Positions 35,703 through 46,468 of a stretch of DNA of 64,000 bases are shown piece by piece. The notes beneath the pieces are model-generated. The model was not told the origin of the DNA, searched no databases, and saw only the letters and a program-made list of their open reading frames with translations. Position 1 is the stretch's first letter. Every line of letters starts with the position of its first letter. Both the position numbers and the translations under genes were made by a program. The DNA comes from Microbacterium sp. 67-17 (GTDB taxonomy: Bacteria; Actinomycetota; Actinomycetes; Actinomycetales; Microbacteriaceae): assembly GCF_001898325.1 (NCBI RefSeq), contig NZ_MKTR01000034.1:242324-306323 (forward strand). The letters are read 5' to 3'.

Positions 35703-35775
35703 TGGCTCCGACGGGCGTCGATCCCGTGACCTCACGATTTTCAGTCGTGCGCTCTACCAACTGAGCTACAGAGCC
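35703..35775 (-). tRNA. tRNA-Phe (anticodon GAA)
   Basis: A 73-base cloverleaf with acceptor stem GGCTCTG/CGGAGCC (one G-T pair), the D-arm AGCTCAGTTGGTAGAGC, anticodon loop CTGAAAA giving GAA, and T-loop GGGATCGACGCCC. The encoded gene ends with the discriminator A and no CCA. It is the last of three tRNA genes on the minus strand. The 71 bases between it and tRNA-Asp hold an imperfect stem (35812-35833), perhaps a processing site. Confidence 0.96.
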
Positions 35776-35846
35776 GCACGGCAGCCGAAGTTGCCGCGTC
35801 CTATACGCGAAGAGCCCTTCCGAAAAAGGGCCCGTCGCTTTCGGAG

Positions 35847-35920
35847 CGACCCTGACGGGACTTGAACCCGCGACCTCCGCCGTGACAGGGCGGCACGCTA
35901 ACCAACTGCGCTACAGGGCC
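35847..35920 (-). tRNA. tRNA-Asp (anticodon GTC)
   Basis: A 74-base cloverleaf: acceptor GGCCCTG/CAGGGTC with one G-T pair, D-arm GCGCAGTTGGTTAGCGT, anticodon loop CTGTCAC giving GTC, and T-loop GGGTTCAAGTCCC. The discriminator is G, as expected for tRNA-Asp. It lies between the Glu and Phe genes in one minus-strand operon. Confidence 0.96.
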
Positions 35921-35940
35921 ATGCTTATTCAATTGTAGGG

Positions 35941-36013
35941 TGACCCCAACGGGATTCGAACCCGTGCTACCGCCGTGAAAGGGCGGCGTCCTAGGCCGCT
36001 AAACGATGGGGCC
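35941..36013 (-). tRNA. tRNA-Glu (anticodon TTC)
   Basis: A 73-base cloverleaf: acceptor GGCCCCA/TGGGGTC, D-arm TCGTTTAGCGGCCTAGGAC, anticodon loop CTTTCAC giving TTC, and T-loop GGGTTCGAATCCC, with discriminator A. It is the first gene of the tRNA operon; the promoter should lie in the 175 bases up to the divergent CocE-type gene. Confidence 0.96.
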
Positions 36014-36188
36014 GGATGAACTCCAGCATCCTTCGAAAAGGACCCCGGGGGCTCACGCTTACCGACGGTCAAGCATACGCAATACCCGAGTGATCCGCCA
36101 ATCGACGGTGCGACACACGGATGCCGACCTGCAGCCTCCCACGCGGGTCTACCCGCGACGCAGCTGAGCCGGCGGTAGCGTCGGGCTC

Positions 36189-37940
36189 GTGCCGGTGCCG
36201 CCTCCGCAGAGATTCCGCCGCTCGCCGGCGTGGTTTCTCGGTCGCATCGTGCGCCGCATCCGTCTGTTCGCAAAGCCGCGTGTGGATGTCGCGACCGACG
36301 AGCCGGACTGGATTGTCGAGCGCGACGTCCCCGTCGCGATGCGCGACGGGACGGTGCTGCGGGTCAACGTCTTCCGCCCGCGCGGCGACGAGCCAGTGCC
36401 GGTCATCATGTCGTCGCATCCGTATGGCAAGGATGCGGTTCCGGCGCGCTCGAAGAGTAGACGCGCACTGAACCCGCAGTACCGGATCATGCCCCAGCCT
36501 GCCCGGGTCGCGATCTCGGCGTGGACGGGATGGGAGGCACCCGACCCGGCCTTCTGGGTGCCGCGCGGCTACGCCGTCGTGAACGCGGACGCCCGAGGTG
36601 GCGGCACCTCAGAGGGAGAGGCTCACCTCTTCGAGCCGCAGGAGGCCGACGACTACGAAGACCTCATCGCCTGGGCCGGAACCCGGGCGTGGTCCACCGG
36701 CAAGGTCGGACTCGACGGGGTCTCGTACCTTGCCCTCTCGCAGTACGCGGTAGCGGCCCGAGCGCCCGAGCACCTTGCGGCGATCTGTCCGTGGGAGGGA
36801 TTCAGCGACCTCTACCGCGACTTCGTCTGGCCCGGCGGCATCCCTGAGAACGGATTCTCGGTGCTGTGGTCGACCCTGACCTCGCGCGCTGCCCGGGTTG
36901 CGCCACCCTCGCTGCGCCGGGAGTTCGCGCGGCACACCACGCGCGACCAGTGGTACCGCGACCGCACGCCCGACATCGATCGCATCGGTGTCCCGACGCT
37001 CATCTGCGGCAGCTTCTCGGACCACAACCTCCACACCCGGGGCTCCTTTGAGGTCTTCCGTCGCGCCGGCCGGGCGCTTCCGGAGCGTCCCCGCCGCTGG
37101 CTATTCACCCACCGCGGCGGCAAATGGGCCACGTACTACAGCGCGGATGCCGCCAGCATCCGTACCCGCTTCTTCGATCACACCCTTCGGGGACTCGAGA
37201 ACGGCTGGGATGCGCTTCCGCCAGTGCGCCTGGCCGTCTACGAAAGCGGGCCCACACCGGTCGCCGTCACCGCGGAGTCCGCGTGGCCACCGGCGGACCT
37301 GAGGATGCGCCGGCTGTTCCTCGACGGGATGGACGGTTCACTCCACGACGATCCATCTCCCGCGACCGTGCAGACCGGCTTCGCGATGAACGGTCCGGGA
37401 CTCGAGTGGACGTGGCGCATCCCTGAAGGCCTGGACGTCATTGGACCGATGTCGCTGCGGCTGCACGTATCGGCACGGGCTGCCGACGACCTCACGCTGT
37501 TCGTCGGCGTCCGCAAGGTCGCGGACGGCGCCGTCGTACCGTTCGAGGGGTCGTACGGATTCGACCGGGCGTGGATGTCGTACGGATGGCAACGTGTGGG
37601 TTACCGCGACCTCGATCCAGACCTCGCAACCGACCTGCGCCCCGTCCACACCTTCGAGCATCGAACACCCCTCCGTCCCGGCGAAGTCATCCCGGTGGAC
37701 ATCGAGGTGCGCGAGCACGCAACCCGGTTCCGGGCGGGTGAGCAGCTGAGACTCGTCATCCGCGGTCGATGGGTCCACAGCCGAAACCCCATCACGGGGA
37801 GCTTCCCCGCCGGGTACGTGCGCCGTCGGGGCGGGACCGCGATCATCCACACCGGTCCGGAGCATCCGTCGTCGCTGCTGCTGGGGCACCGGCCACCAGC
37901 CGGATCGCCCGGCGAGCCCTGGCTGGAGAACGCTTCGTGA
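36189..37940 (+). CDS. CocE/NonD family hydrolase (X-Pro dipeptidyl-peptidase type)
   Basis: A 583-residue hydrolase with the CocE/PepX layout: an alpha/beta hydrolase domain with the start MRDGTVLRVNVFRPRGDEPV, the nucleophile in GLDGVSYLALSQY, the Asp in CGSFSDHNLHT and the His in FTHRGGKW, followed by a C-terminal jelly-roll domain (from about residue 370) ending RRGGTAIIHTGPEHPS. Members cleave esters or amides, including X-Pro peptides. No signal peptide is seen. The GTG at 36189 sits after a short G-rich run. It is divergent from the tRNA operon and stands alone. Confidence 0.88.
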   Translation: MPVPPPQRFRRSPAWFLGRIVRRIRLFAKPRVDVATDEPDWIVERDVPVAMRDGTVLRVNVFRPRGDEPVPVIMSSHPYGKDAVPARSKSRRALNPQYRIMPQPARVAISAWTGWEAPDPAFWVPRGYAVVNADARGGGTSEGEAHLFEPQEADDYEDLIAWAGTRAWSTGKVGLDGVSYLALSQYAVAARAPEHLAAICPWEGFSDLYRDFVWPGGIPENGFSVLWSTLTSRAARVAPPSLRREFARHTTRDQWYRDRTPDIDRIGVPTLICGSFSDHNLHTRGSFEVFRRAGRALPERPRRWLFTHRGGKWATYYSADAASIRTRFFDHTLRGLENGWDALPPVRLAVYESGPTPVAVTAESAWPPADLRMRRLFLDGMDGSLHDDPSPATVQTGFAMNGPGLEWTWRIPEGLDVIGPMSLRLHVSARAADDLTLFVGVRKVADGAVVPFEGSYGFDRAWMSYGWQRVGYRDLDPDLATDLRPVHTFEHRTPLRPGEVIPVDIEVREHATRFRAGEQLRLVIRGRWVHSRNPITGSFPAGYVRRRGGTAIIHTGPEHPSSLLLGHRPPAGSPGEPWLENAS

Positions 37941-38033
37941 CCGGATGCTGCTCCCCGACTTCCCTCGCGAAACCTGTTGTTTGTGTGACTGATGTTGTTA
38001 GTGTGAAGACGTTCTGTGTGACAGGAGGAACTG

Positions 38034-39368
38034 GTGGAGCTCGAATCGAGCGCTGAGGAGTGCGGCTGCGCGCCCACACCCCGAGAGCGTCGTGCGCTCT
38101 CGCGCCGCTCCGCACTGGGCATCGGAATCGCCGGCGGACTTCTCCTGTTCGGTGGCGCATCGGCGTTCAGCCTCGCTCCCGCCTTCGCTGAGTCGTACCC
38201 GAGCTGGGATGACGTGCAGAACGCGAAGGCGAACGAAGCGGCGAAGTCCCGCGAGGTCACGCGCATTGAGGGACTGATCCGCGACTTGACCGCCGAGGTC
38301 GAGCGCACACAGGCCGAAGCGCAGCGACTCTCGGATGAGTTCTACGTCGCGCAGCAGGCCTACTTCGACGCCGCCAAGCGTGCCGATGACCTGCAGGCGC
38401 AGGCTGACGAGCAAGCCGCGGCAGCCGATGAGGCTGCGCAGAAGGCCGGTCGCGTCGCCGCGCAGCTCTACCGCGACGGTGGCGATGACACCGCTATGCA
38501 GTTGTTCTTCTCGGGATCCGCGGTCGGGGCAGACGAACTGCTCGCGCGCCTGGGGACGATGGACAAGCTGCTCGAGCGCAACCAGACCGTGTATGACGAT
38601 GCCGTCAGGGCACGGGATGCCGCCCAAAGCTACAGCGACCAGGCAGTCCAGGCCCGAAACGAGCGTGACCGGCTACAGCAAGAGGCCGAGCAGAAGATGA
38701 TCGCAGCCCAAGAGGCTGCTGCGGCAGCGCAGGTGGCCCTCGACAATCAGACGACCCACCTCGGCAACCTGCAAGCCCAGCTTGCTGCGCTGAAGGACGA
38801 AACGGCCAAGACCGTCGCCGGCTACCAGGCCGGCGTGGAAGCAGAACGCAAGGCTCGCGAGGAGCGGGAGCGCAAGGCACGGGAAGAGGCTGAGCGCATC
38901 GCACGCGAACAGGCCGCGAACGGCGGTGGCAACGGTGGTGCTGTCACGGGCGGAGGATGGGCGCGTCCGTCATCCGGGTACGTGTCTTCGGGTTACGGCG
39001 CCCGCTCGAGCGTGTGCAACGCGAACTACTGCTCTTCGAGCTTCCACTACGGCTACGACTTCGCTCCCGGCTGCGGCGCTGCGATCTACGCGGCGGGCGC
39101 TGGCCGAGTCGTCTACGTCGGACGAAACGGCGGATACGGGAACTACATCAAGATCGACCACGGCGGCGGCATCGGCACCGGCTACGCGCACATCGTCGAC
39201 GGTGGGTTCTGGGTGAGCTACGGCCAGCAGGTATCCGCCGGGCAGGCCATCGCGGCGACCGGAAACACCGGCAACTCCTTCGGCTGCCACCTTCACTTCG
39301 AGACGTACGTCAACGGAGCAGCGGTCAACCCGTCCGGGTTCATGGCAGCCCGCGGCGTCTACTTCTAG
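38034..39368 (+). CDS. Secreted M23 peptidoglycan peptidase with coiled-coil
   Basis: A 444-residue exported cell-wall enzyme. The start carries a twin-arginine-like signal (SRRSALGIGIAGG, then LAPAFAES). Residues about 60-300 form a long coiled coil rich in Ala, Glu and Arg, of the type seen in EnvC- and NlpC-linked hydrolases. The last 140 residues are an M23/LytM domain with HYGYDFAPGCG (first metal ligands) and GCHLHFE (HxH), so catalysis is likely intact. It should cut peptide cross-links in peptidoglycan during growth or division. The GTG at 38034 is fixed by AGGAGG five bases before it. Two 13-base direct repeats GTTGTT(T/A)GTGTGA at 37976 and 37994 stand just upstream. Confidence 0.92.
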   Translation: MELESSAEECGCAPTPRERRALSRRSALGIGIAGGLLLFGGASAFSLAPAFAESYPSWDDVQNAKANEAAKSREVTRIEGLIRDLTAEVERTQAEAQRLSDEFYVAQQAYFDAAKRADDLQAQADEQAAAADEAAQKAGRVAAQLYRDGGDDTAMQLFFSGSAVGADELLARLGTMDKLLERNQTVYDDAVRARDAAQSYSDQAVQARNERDRLQQEAEQKMIAAQEAAAAAQVALDNQTTHLGNLQAQLAALKDETAKTVAGYQAGVEAERKAREERERKAREEAERIAREQAANGGGNGGAVTGGGWARPSSGYVSSGYGARSSVCNANYCSSSFHYGYDFAPGCGAAIYAAGAGRVVYVGRNGGYGNYIKIDHGGGIGTGYAHIVDGGFWVSYGQQVSAGQAIAATGNTGNSFGCHLHFETYVNGAAVNPSGFMAARGVYF

Positions 39369-39393
39369 GCCGCCGCGGCCCCGAGAAACACGA

Positions 39394-39424
39394 AGCCGCG
39401 GCATCCGTGACGGACACCGCGGCT
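39394..39424. terminator. Terminator between the M23 peptidase and ppa genes
   Basis: AGCCGCGG and CCGCGGCT form an 8-base stem that continues after one mismatch into TCCG/CGGA around a TGA loop. There is no T-run. It lies 26 bases after the M23 stop and just before the convergent ppa stop, so it may serve both genes. Confidence 0.6.
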
Positions 39425-39436
39425 CGCGTGATGGGT

Positions 39437-39970
39437 TCAGAGCGTGTTGGGCGCTTCGCCCTCACCCTGCGTGCGGGTCTCGCCCTCGTGCTCATCGAAG
39501 CGCTCGGCGGCTTCGATGATCAGGCGCTCGGCCTCGGCGGCATCCGCCCAGTCGTCGACCTTGACCCACTTGCCCGGCTCGAGGTCTTTGTAGTGCTCGA
39601 AGAAGTGCGCGATCTCCTTCTTCGTGTACTCGGGGATGTCGGCGACATCCTGGATGTGGTCCCACCGCGGGTCCTTCGCGAGGACCGCCACGACCTTGTC
39701 GTCGCCGCCTGCCTCGTCGCTCATCTTCAGCACGCCGACGGGGCGAACCTTGGCCAGGATGCCGGGGTAGAGGTCGCGGTCGAGCAGGATCAGAACGTCG
39801 AGCGGGTCGCCGTCCTCGCCCAGCGTGTTCTCGAAGAAGCCGTAGTTCGCGGGGTAGCCGAAGACGGTGTAGAGGATGCGGTCGAGGAAGACGCGTCCGG
39901 TGCCGTGGTCGACCTCGTACTTCACGCGGCTGCCACGCGGGATCTCGATGACGGCGTCGTACGCGCCCAT
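39437..39970 (-). CDS. ppa: Inorganic pyrophosphatase
   Basis: A 177-residue family I pyrophosphatase that hydrolyses the pyrophosphate made by polymer synthesis. Motifs are [33 protein letters not shown] and the metal-binding signature [12 protein letters not shown], then KDPRW. The C-terminus is acidic. The ATG at 39970 has AAAGGAG about nine bases before it; the open frame further upstream is not conserved in style. It is convergent with the M23 gene and divergent from tilS. Confidence 0.96.
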   Translation of the reverse strand: MGAYDAVIEIPRGSRVKYEVDHGTGRVFLDRILYTVFGYPANYGFFENTLGEDGDPLDVLILLDRDLYPGILAKVRPVGVLKMSDEAGGDDKVVAVLAKDPRWDHIQDVADIPEYTKKEIAHFFEHYKDLEPGKWVKVDDWADAAEAERLIIEAAERFDEHEGETRTQGEGEAPNTL

Positions 39971-40049
39971 GCTCTGTGCTCCTTTGTCGATGACGGATGC
40001 CGCCGACCAGCCTAGTGCGCCGGGTTGACCCGCCCGAGCCCTCGCACTT

Positions 40050-40135
40050 GTCGCTAACTCCGCAAGATCGGCGCTGATTCGCGCCTGACCCGCCCGCCGA
40101 GCCTGCCCGGTGGCCGGATATGAGGAGTTAACGAC
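40050..40135. repeat. Long inverted repeat between ppa and tilS
   Basis: GTCGCTAACTCC (40050-40061) and GGAGTTAACGAC (40124-40135) are inverted copies with one mismatch, 62 bases apart. The left side begins CACTTGTCGC, like the CACTTGCCGC start of the palindromic repeats near 55300, so this may be a variant of the same family. It lies between the divergent ppa and tilS genes. Confidence 0.5.
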
Positions 40136-40160
40136 GGCGTGCGGCCGGTAGCGTGGCGGC

Positions 40161-41156
40161 GTGGATGTTCGACCGGGCCTCGATCCGGCCGTCGCGGAGG
40201 TGCGGCGGGCGGTGCGGCGCGCCCTCGAGGCCCTTCCCGAGGACTCGACGGTCATCGTGGCCTTGTCGGGTGGGCCGGATTCCCTGGCTCTCGCGGCTGC
40301 AACGGCCTTCGAGGCACCCAAGCGCGGGATTACCGGAGTCGCCGTCACCGTCGACCACGGACTACAGAAAGGGTCGGCCGACGTCGCAGCGGCCGCCGCC
40401 CGCGCGGCCGAGGGCTTCGGACTCGTCGCCCGCGTCACCCGGGTCGACGTGCGGGAGGGCGGCGGACCTGAAGCAGCGGCGCGGGACGCGCGCTACGAGG
40501 CGCTCGACGCCGTCGCGCGCGAGGTGGGCGCCGAAGCCATCCTCGTCGGCCATACCCTCGACGATCAGGCCGAGACGGTGCTGCTGGGGCTTGCCCGCGG
40601 GTCGGGGGCGTCGAGCCTGCAGGGCATGGCCCCGGTCACCGAGCGGGGCGACGGATGCCGCATCCTGCGCCCCTTGCTCGAGGTGCGCCGCGAAACGACG
40701 CGGGCCGCGTGCGCCGCCGAAGGCCTGGACCCGTGGCTCGATCCCCACAACGCCGACCCGCGGTACACCCGGGTCCGGGTTCGCGAAACGGTGCTGCCGA
40801 CACTCGAGCGCGAGCTCGGCCCGGGGGTTGCGGAGGCGCTTGCGCGCACCGCGGCGCAACTGCGCGAGGACGCTGAAGCGTTCGCCGAGATGATCAATGA
40901 GATCATCGAGGACGTCGTCGAGCACGCCGAGGCCGGCATCTCGCTCTCGGTTGGGGCGCTGGCCGCAAACCCGGCGGCGCTGCGGCACCGGCTCATCCGC
41001 CACGTCGTCGTCGCCGAATTCGGGCAGAGCCTCACGCGCTCGCAGACCCTCGACGTCGCGCGACTCGTGACCGACTGGCGCGGGCAGGGGCCGATCGATC
41101 TGCCCGGATGCCGCGCCGCCCGGATCAACGGCCGGATCGAGTTCACGGCGCGCTAG
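40161..41156 (+). CDS. tilS: tRNA(Ile)-lysidine synthetase
   Basis: A 331-residue TilS, which adds lysine to C34 of tRNA-Ile(CAU) so that it reads AUA. The PP-loop [10 protein letters not shown] is near residue 36, followed by [11 protein letters not shown], the [20 protein letters not shown] block and [13 protein letters not shown], all family hallmarks. It ends soon after the core, without the longer C-terminal domain of the E. coli enzyme. The GTG at 40161 fits the domain start. hpt follows after 22 bases, giving the usual tilS-hpt-ftsH order. Confidence 0.95.
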   Translation: MDVRPGLDPAVAEVRRAVRRALEALPEDSTVIVALSGGPDSLALAAATAFEAPKRGITGVAVTVDHGLQKGSADVAAAAARAAEGFGLVARVTRVDVREGGGPEAAARDARYEALDAVAREVGAEAILVGHTLDDQAETVLLGLARGSGASSLQGMAPVTERGDGCRILRPLLEVRRETTRAACAAEGLDPWLDPHNADPRYTRVRVRETVLPTLERELGPGVAEALARTAAQLREDAEAFAEMINEIIEDVVEHAEAGISLSVGALAANPAALRHRLIRHVVVAEFGQSLTRSQTLDVARLVTDWRGQGPIDLPGCRAARINGRIEFTAR

Positions 41157-41178
41157 CGGTCCGCCTATGCTCGGAGGC

Positions 41179-41730
41179 ATGCGTGCCGAGGAGGTCCAGT
41201 CCGACATCACCCGAGTGCTCGTGACGGAGGAGCAGATCCGCGCGAAGCTCGACGAGGTCGCGGCGCAGGTGACAGCTGATTACGAGGGCAAAGAACTCCT
41301 GCTCGTGGGGGTACTCAAGGGCGCGGTCATGGTCATGGCCGACTTCGCTCGCGCGCTGCCGACGCACGTGACGATGGACTGGATGGCAGTTTCCTCCTAC
41401 GGCACCGGTACGCGCTCGAGCGGTGTGGTCCAGATCCGCAAAGACCTCGACACCGACCTCCACGGCAAGCACGTGCTGATCGTCGAAGACATCATCGACT
41501 CCGGCCTCACCCTCAGCTGGCTTCTGACCAACTTCGCCTCGCGGGGCGCGGCATCCGTCGAGGTCTTCGCCCTGTTCCGCAAGCCGGATGCCGCCAAGGT
41601 CGAGGTGGACTGCCGGTACATCGGTTTCGACATCCCGAACGAGTTCGTCGTCGGCTACGGACTCGACTACGCCGAGAAGTACCGGAACCTGCGCGACGTC
41701 GCCGTGCTTGCTCCCCACGTCTATAGCTGA
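41179..41730 (+). CDS. hpt: Hypoxanthine phosphoribosyltransferase
   Basis: A 183-residue purine salvage enzyme that turns hypoxanthine or guanine plus PRPP into IMP or GMP. It has LLVGVLKGAVMVMADF, the flexible loop with SSYGTGTRSSG, and the PRPP site VLIVEDIIDSGLTL. The start is uncertain: the ATG at 41179 gives a usual N-terminus, but the ATG at 41167 is in frame and GGAGG lies between the two. It sits between tilS and ftsH, an arrangement common to many bacteria. Confidence 0.94.
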   Translation: MRAEEVQSDITRVLVTEEQIRAKLDEVAAQVTADYEGKELLLVGVLKGAVMVMADFARALPTHVTMDWMAVSSYGTGTRSSGVVQIRKDLDTDLHGKHVLIVEDIIDSGLTLSWLLTNFASRGAASVEVFALFRKPDAAKVEVDCRYIGFDIPNEFVVGYGLDYAEKYRNLRDVAVLAPHVYS

Positions 41731-42066
41731 GCGCCTGCGATCGCGCCCGCTCCAGCGTGCCAGGCGTTCGGTCGCGCCGTCTTGCGGGTGTGCGCTTCAG
41801 CGGGTCACGTCTTGGCGCGACTGAGTGATGTCGTCCAGCGGGCACACTGATTCGGTCGCGTCATGCTGCGGGTGCGCGCTCCCGGAGGCCGCAGGAAGGC
41901 GCGACCGGATGAGGGTGACAGTGCCGATACGCACGGCTTTCGGGGTACGCCGTGGGCGAATGCTCAGACGTGGCATAGCAAGCCCGCGATAGCCTGTCTG
42001 CACCGTTTCCGCGTTCCCGCGCGGATCGGCGCCTGATCGACGGAGGGACCGGGTTCGCCCCGAACC
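41731..42066. other. ftsH leader with an imperfect direct repeat
   Basis: No gene is seen in these 336 bases. Two imperfect copies of about 47 bases start at 41751 and 41834 (shared words TCCAGCG, TTCGGTCGCG and TGCGGGTG). The ftsH promoter should lie in the second half, but no clear -10/-35 pair stands out. CGGAGGGACC stands about 25 bases before the ftsH start, too far for a normal ribosome site. Confidence 0.5.
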
Positions 42067-44073
<2,007 letters not shown>

Positions 44074-44082
44074 GCTCGCCTG

Positions 44083-44667
44083 GTGGCCGTTGATCGTGAA
44101 CGCGTCGCCGCACTGGTGCGCGAACTGCTCGAGGCGATCGGGGAAGACCCTGATCGCCCCGGTTTGAAGCTGACCCCCGAGCGGGTCGCGGATGCCTACT
44201 CCGAGTTCTTCGGAGGCATCGGCGAGGATCCGGCTGCCCCGCTTGCCCACACGATTTCGATCTCGCGGGGACCGGCCCCCGAGACGCTGCCCTCGGGGGC
44301 GGTGATGCTGCGCGACATCCTGTTCCGCTCCGTGTGCGAACACCACCTGCTGCCGTTCCGCGGCCACGCCCACATCGCGTACCTGCCGGGCGAAAAGGTG
44401 GTGGGTCTTGGCGCACTGCCGAAGGTCGTAGACGTGCTCGCTGCTCGGCCGCAGGTGCAGGAGCGCCTTGCCGAGCAGATCGCCGACACCATCTCGGAAG
44501 CGCTCGATGCTCGCGGTGTGCTCGTCGTGTTGGATGCCACCCACGAGTGCGTCACGATGCGCGGGGGCCGCCAGACCGACGCATCCACCGTCACGATCGC
44601 GGCTCGCGGGGCTTACGAGGAGCCAGTTGCTCGCGCCGAACTGATCGCGCTCATCGGGGCGAGCTGA
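44083..44667 (+). CDS. folE: GTP cyclohydrolase I
   Basis: A 194-residue enzyme that opens GTP to 7,8-dihydroneopterin triphosphate, the first step of folate synthesis. The zinc-binding block SVCEHHLLPFRGHAHIAYLP is complete, then VGLGALPKVVDV and TMRGGRQTDASTVT. The GTG at 44083 lies nine bases after the ftsH stop, and the stop is one base from folP, so the genes are clearly co-transcribed. Confidence 0.97.
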   Translation: MAVDRERVAALVRELLEAIGEDPDRPGLKLTPERVADAYSEFFGGIGEDPAAPLAHTISISRGPAPETLPSGAVMLRDILFRSVCEHHLLPFRGHAHIAYLPGEKVVGLGALPKVVDVLAARPQVQERLAEQIADTISEALDARGVLVVLDATHECVTMRGGRQTDASTVTIAARGAYEEPVARAELIALIGAS

Positions 44668-44668
44668 C

Positions 44669-45574
44669 ATGTCGACGCTGGTCATGGGGGTCGTAAACGT
44701 CACGACCGATTCGTTCAGCGATGGCGGCCGCTACCTCGACACGGGAGCCGCGATCTCGCACGGCCTCGCGCTCTGGGCTGCCGGTGCCGACATCCTCGAC
44801 GTCGGCGGTGAGTCGACCCGCCCCGGTGCCGAGCGGGTCGACCCCTCGATCGAACGCGACAGGGTCGTGCCCGTCATCCGTGCCCTCGCCCAGCGCGGTG
44901 CCTGGATCAGCATCGACACGATGAACGCGTCGACGGCGCTTGCCGCTGTCGACTCGGGCGCGCGGATCGTCAACGACGTGTCAGGGGGACTCGCGGATGC
45001 CGCGATGCTGCCCGCCGTCGCCGAGACTGACGCCGAGATCATCCTCGGCCACTGGCGTGGGCCCTCCCGGGAGATGTATGCGCCGGCGCAGTACGCCGAC
45101 GTCGCCGCCGAGGTGGCAGCCGAGCTTGCCGAGCGCGTTGCGGCAGCCCGGGCGGCAGGCATCGCCGCGGATCGGATCATCGTCGACCCGGGCATCGGCT
45201 TCGGCAAGCGTCCCGAGCAGAACTGGGAAGTCCTGCGGGCGCTTCCCGACCTCGTCGCGGCCGGCCAGCGCGTGCTGCTGGGCACGAGTCGCAAGCGGTT
45301 TCTGGCTGAGGCATTGGCCGAGGCATCCATCGACGCCGAGCGTCGGTTCGCGCAGCGTACCGGAGCCGCAGCAGCGCGGGCCGGTGACGAGGACTCGTCA
45401 ACCGACACGGTAGGCACCGTCACCGAAGCGCGCCGCGATGGCGCGACGGCTGTCACGAGTGCCCTCGCTGCACGCGCCGGCATCTGGGGAGTGCGGGTCC
45501 ACGACGTCGCGGCTACGCGCGACGCCCTGCGGATCGCGGAGCTGTGGGGAGGTTCGGATGTCGCAGCTCGATGA
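44669..45574 (+). CDS. folP: Dihydropteroate synthase
   Basis: A 301-residue enzyme that joins p-aminobenzoate to the dihydropterin pyrophosphate; the sulfonamide target. The motifs are MGVVNVTTDSFSDGG, DVGGESTRPGA, IVNDVSGG, IIVDPGIGFGK and LLGTSRKRF. The protein starts directly at the first strand with no N-terminal lead. The last 40 residues hold a serine/aspartate-rich insert before ALAARAGIWGVRVHDV. It overlaps folB by 17 bases. Confidence 0.96.
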   Translation: MSTLVMGVVNVTTDSFSDGGRYLDTGAAISHGLALWAAGADILDVGGESTRPGAERVDPSIERDRVVPVIRALAQRGAWISIDTMNASTALAAVDSGARIVNDVSGGLADAAMLPAVAETDAEIILGHWRGPSREMYAPAQYADVAAEVAAELAERVAAARAAGIAADRIIVDPGIGFGKRPEQNWEVLRALPDLVAAGQRVLLGTSRKRFLAEALAEASIDAERRFAQRTGAAAARAGDEDSSTDTVGTVTEARRDGATAVTSALAARAGIWGVRVHDVAATRDALRIAELWGGSDVAAR

Positions 45575-45938
45575 GATCCGGCTTGAGGGGCTTCGCGTCT
45601 TCGGCAACCACGGTGTCTTCGACCATGAACGCGAGAACGGTCAGGACTTCGTCATCGACCTCGCCCTGACCGTGCGCGCCGAGCGCGCCGCCCAGACAGA
45701 TGACGTTGCCGACACCGTCCACTACGGCGAGGTCGCCGACGCTGTCGCGGACATTGTCGCCGGTGACCCGGTCAACCTCATCGAGACGCTCGCTGAGCGG
45801 ATCGCCGCTCGTGTGCTCGCGTTCCCCGGTGTTCTCGCGGCGCGGGTCACGGTGCACAAGCCGCAGGCTCCCATCCAGCAGCAGTTCACGGATGTCTCGG
45901 TGACGATCACGCGCAACCGTGCGGAGGGCGGAGCGTGA
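45558..45938 (+). CDS. folB: Dihydroneopterin aldolase
   Basis: A 126-residue FolB that splits dihydroneopterin to hydroxymethyl-dihydropterin. It shows LEGLRVFGNHGVFDHERENG, VHYGEVADAVADIV and the late VTVHKPQAPI with the conserved Lys. The ATG at 45558 has GGGGAGG before it and lies inside the end of folP. The stop overlaps the folK start. Confidence 0.95.
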   Translation: MSQLDEIRLEGLRVFGNHGVFDHERENGQDFVIDLALTVRAERAAQTDDVADTVHYGEVADAVADIVAGDPVNLIETLAERIAARVLAFPGVLAARVTVHKPQAPIQQQFTDVSVTITRNRAEGGA

Positions 45939-46468
45939 GCCGCCGCCTGGCCGAAGGCTTCGACGGGGCCGCCCACCCGGATGCCGCTCCCGCCGTAGAC
46001 GCGGTCATCGCGCTCGGGGCGAACCTCGGCGATCGGCGCGAGACACTCGCGGCGGCTGCCACGGCGCTTGAGCACCTGCCGCTGGTGTCGGCGGTGCGGA
46101 TGTCGGAGCCGATGGAGTCGGTCGCGGTCACCCTCGCCGGCCCCGATCCGGACGCACCCGGCTATCTCAACGCCGTCGCCATCGTCACGACGCGCCTGGC
46201 CCCGACGGTGCTGCTGAGCTACCTTCACGCCATCGAGGACCAGCACGGACGCGTGCGTCGTGAACGGTGGGGCGATCGCACGCTGGATCTGGATCTCATC
46301 GCCTACGGCGACGTGGTCTGCGACACCCCGACGCTGACGCTCCCCCACCCTCGCGCGGCTGAGCGCGACTTCGTGCTCGCGCCGTGGCTGAGCATTGACC
46401 CGGATGCCTCCGTTGTCGGCGCCGGGCGGGTTGCCGACCTCCTCAAGCGCCTCGGGGATGCCCCGTGA
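45935..46468 (+). CDS. folK: 2-amino-4-hydroxy-6-hydroxymethyldihydropteridine diphosphokinase
   Basis: A 177-residue HPPK that pyrophosphorylates hydroxymethyl-dihydropterin, giving the FolP substrate. Motifs are IALGANLGDRRETL, YLNAVAIVTT and the signature RWGDRTLDLDLIAYGD followed by LPHPRAAERDFVL. A 20-residue lead precedes the first strand. It starts with GTG overlapping the folB stop and ends overlapping the DUF3180 start. Confidence 0.96.
   Translation: MSRRLAEGFDGAAHPDAAPAVDAVIALGANLGDRRETLAAAATALEHLPLVSAVRMSEPMESVAVTLAGPDPDAPGYLNAVAIVTTRLAPTVLLSYLHAIEDQHGRVRRERWGDRTLDLDLIAYGDVVCDTPTLTLPHPRAAERDFVLAPWLSIDPDASVVGAGRVADLLKRLGDAP

Noticed and set aside
35703..36013. An attachment site formed by a duplicated tRNA 3' end at the island border
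   Set aside because: I looked for a second copy of the Phe tRNA T-arm and acceptor end to the left of the island and found none by eye.
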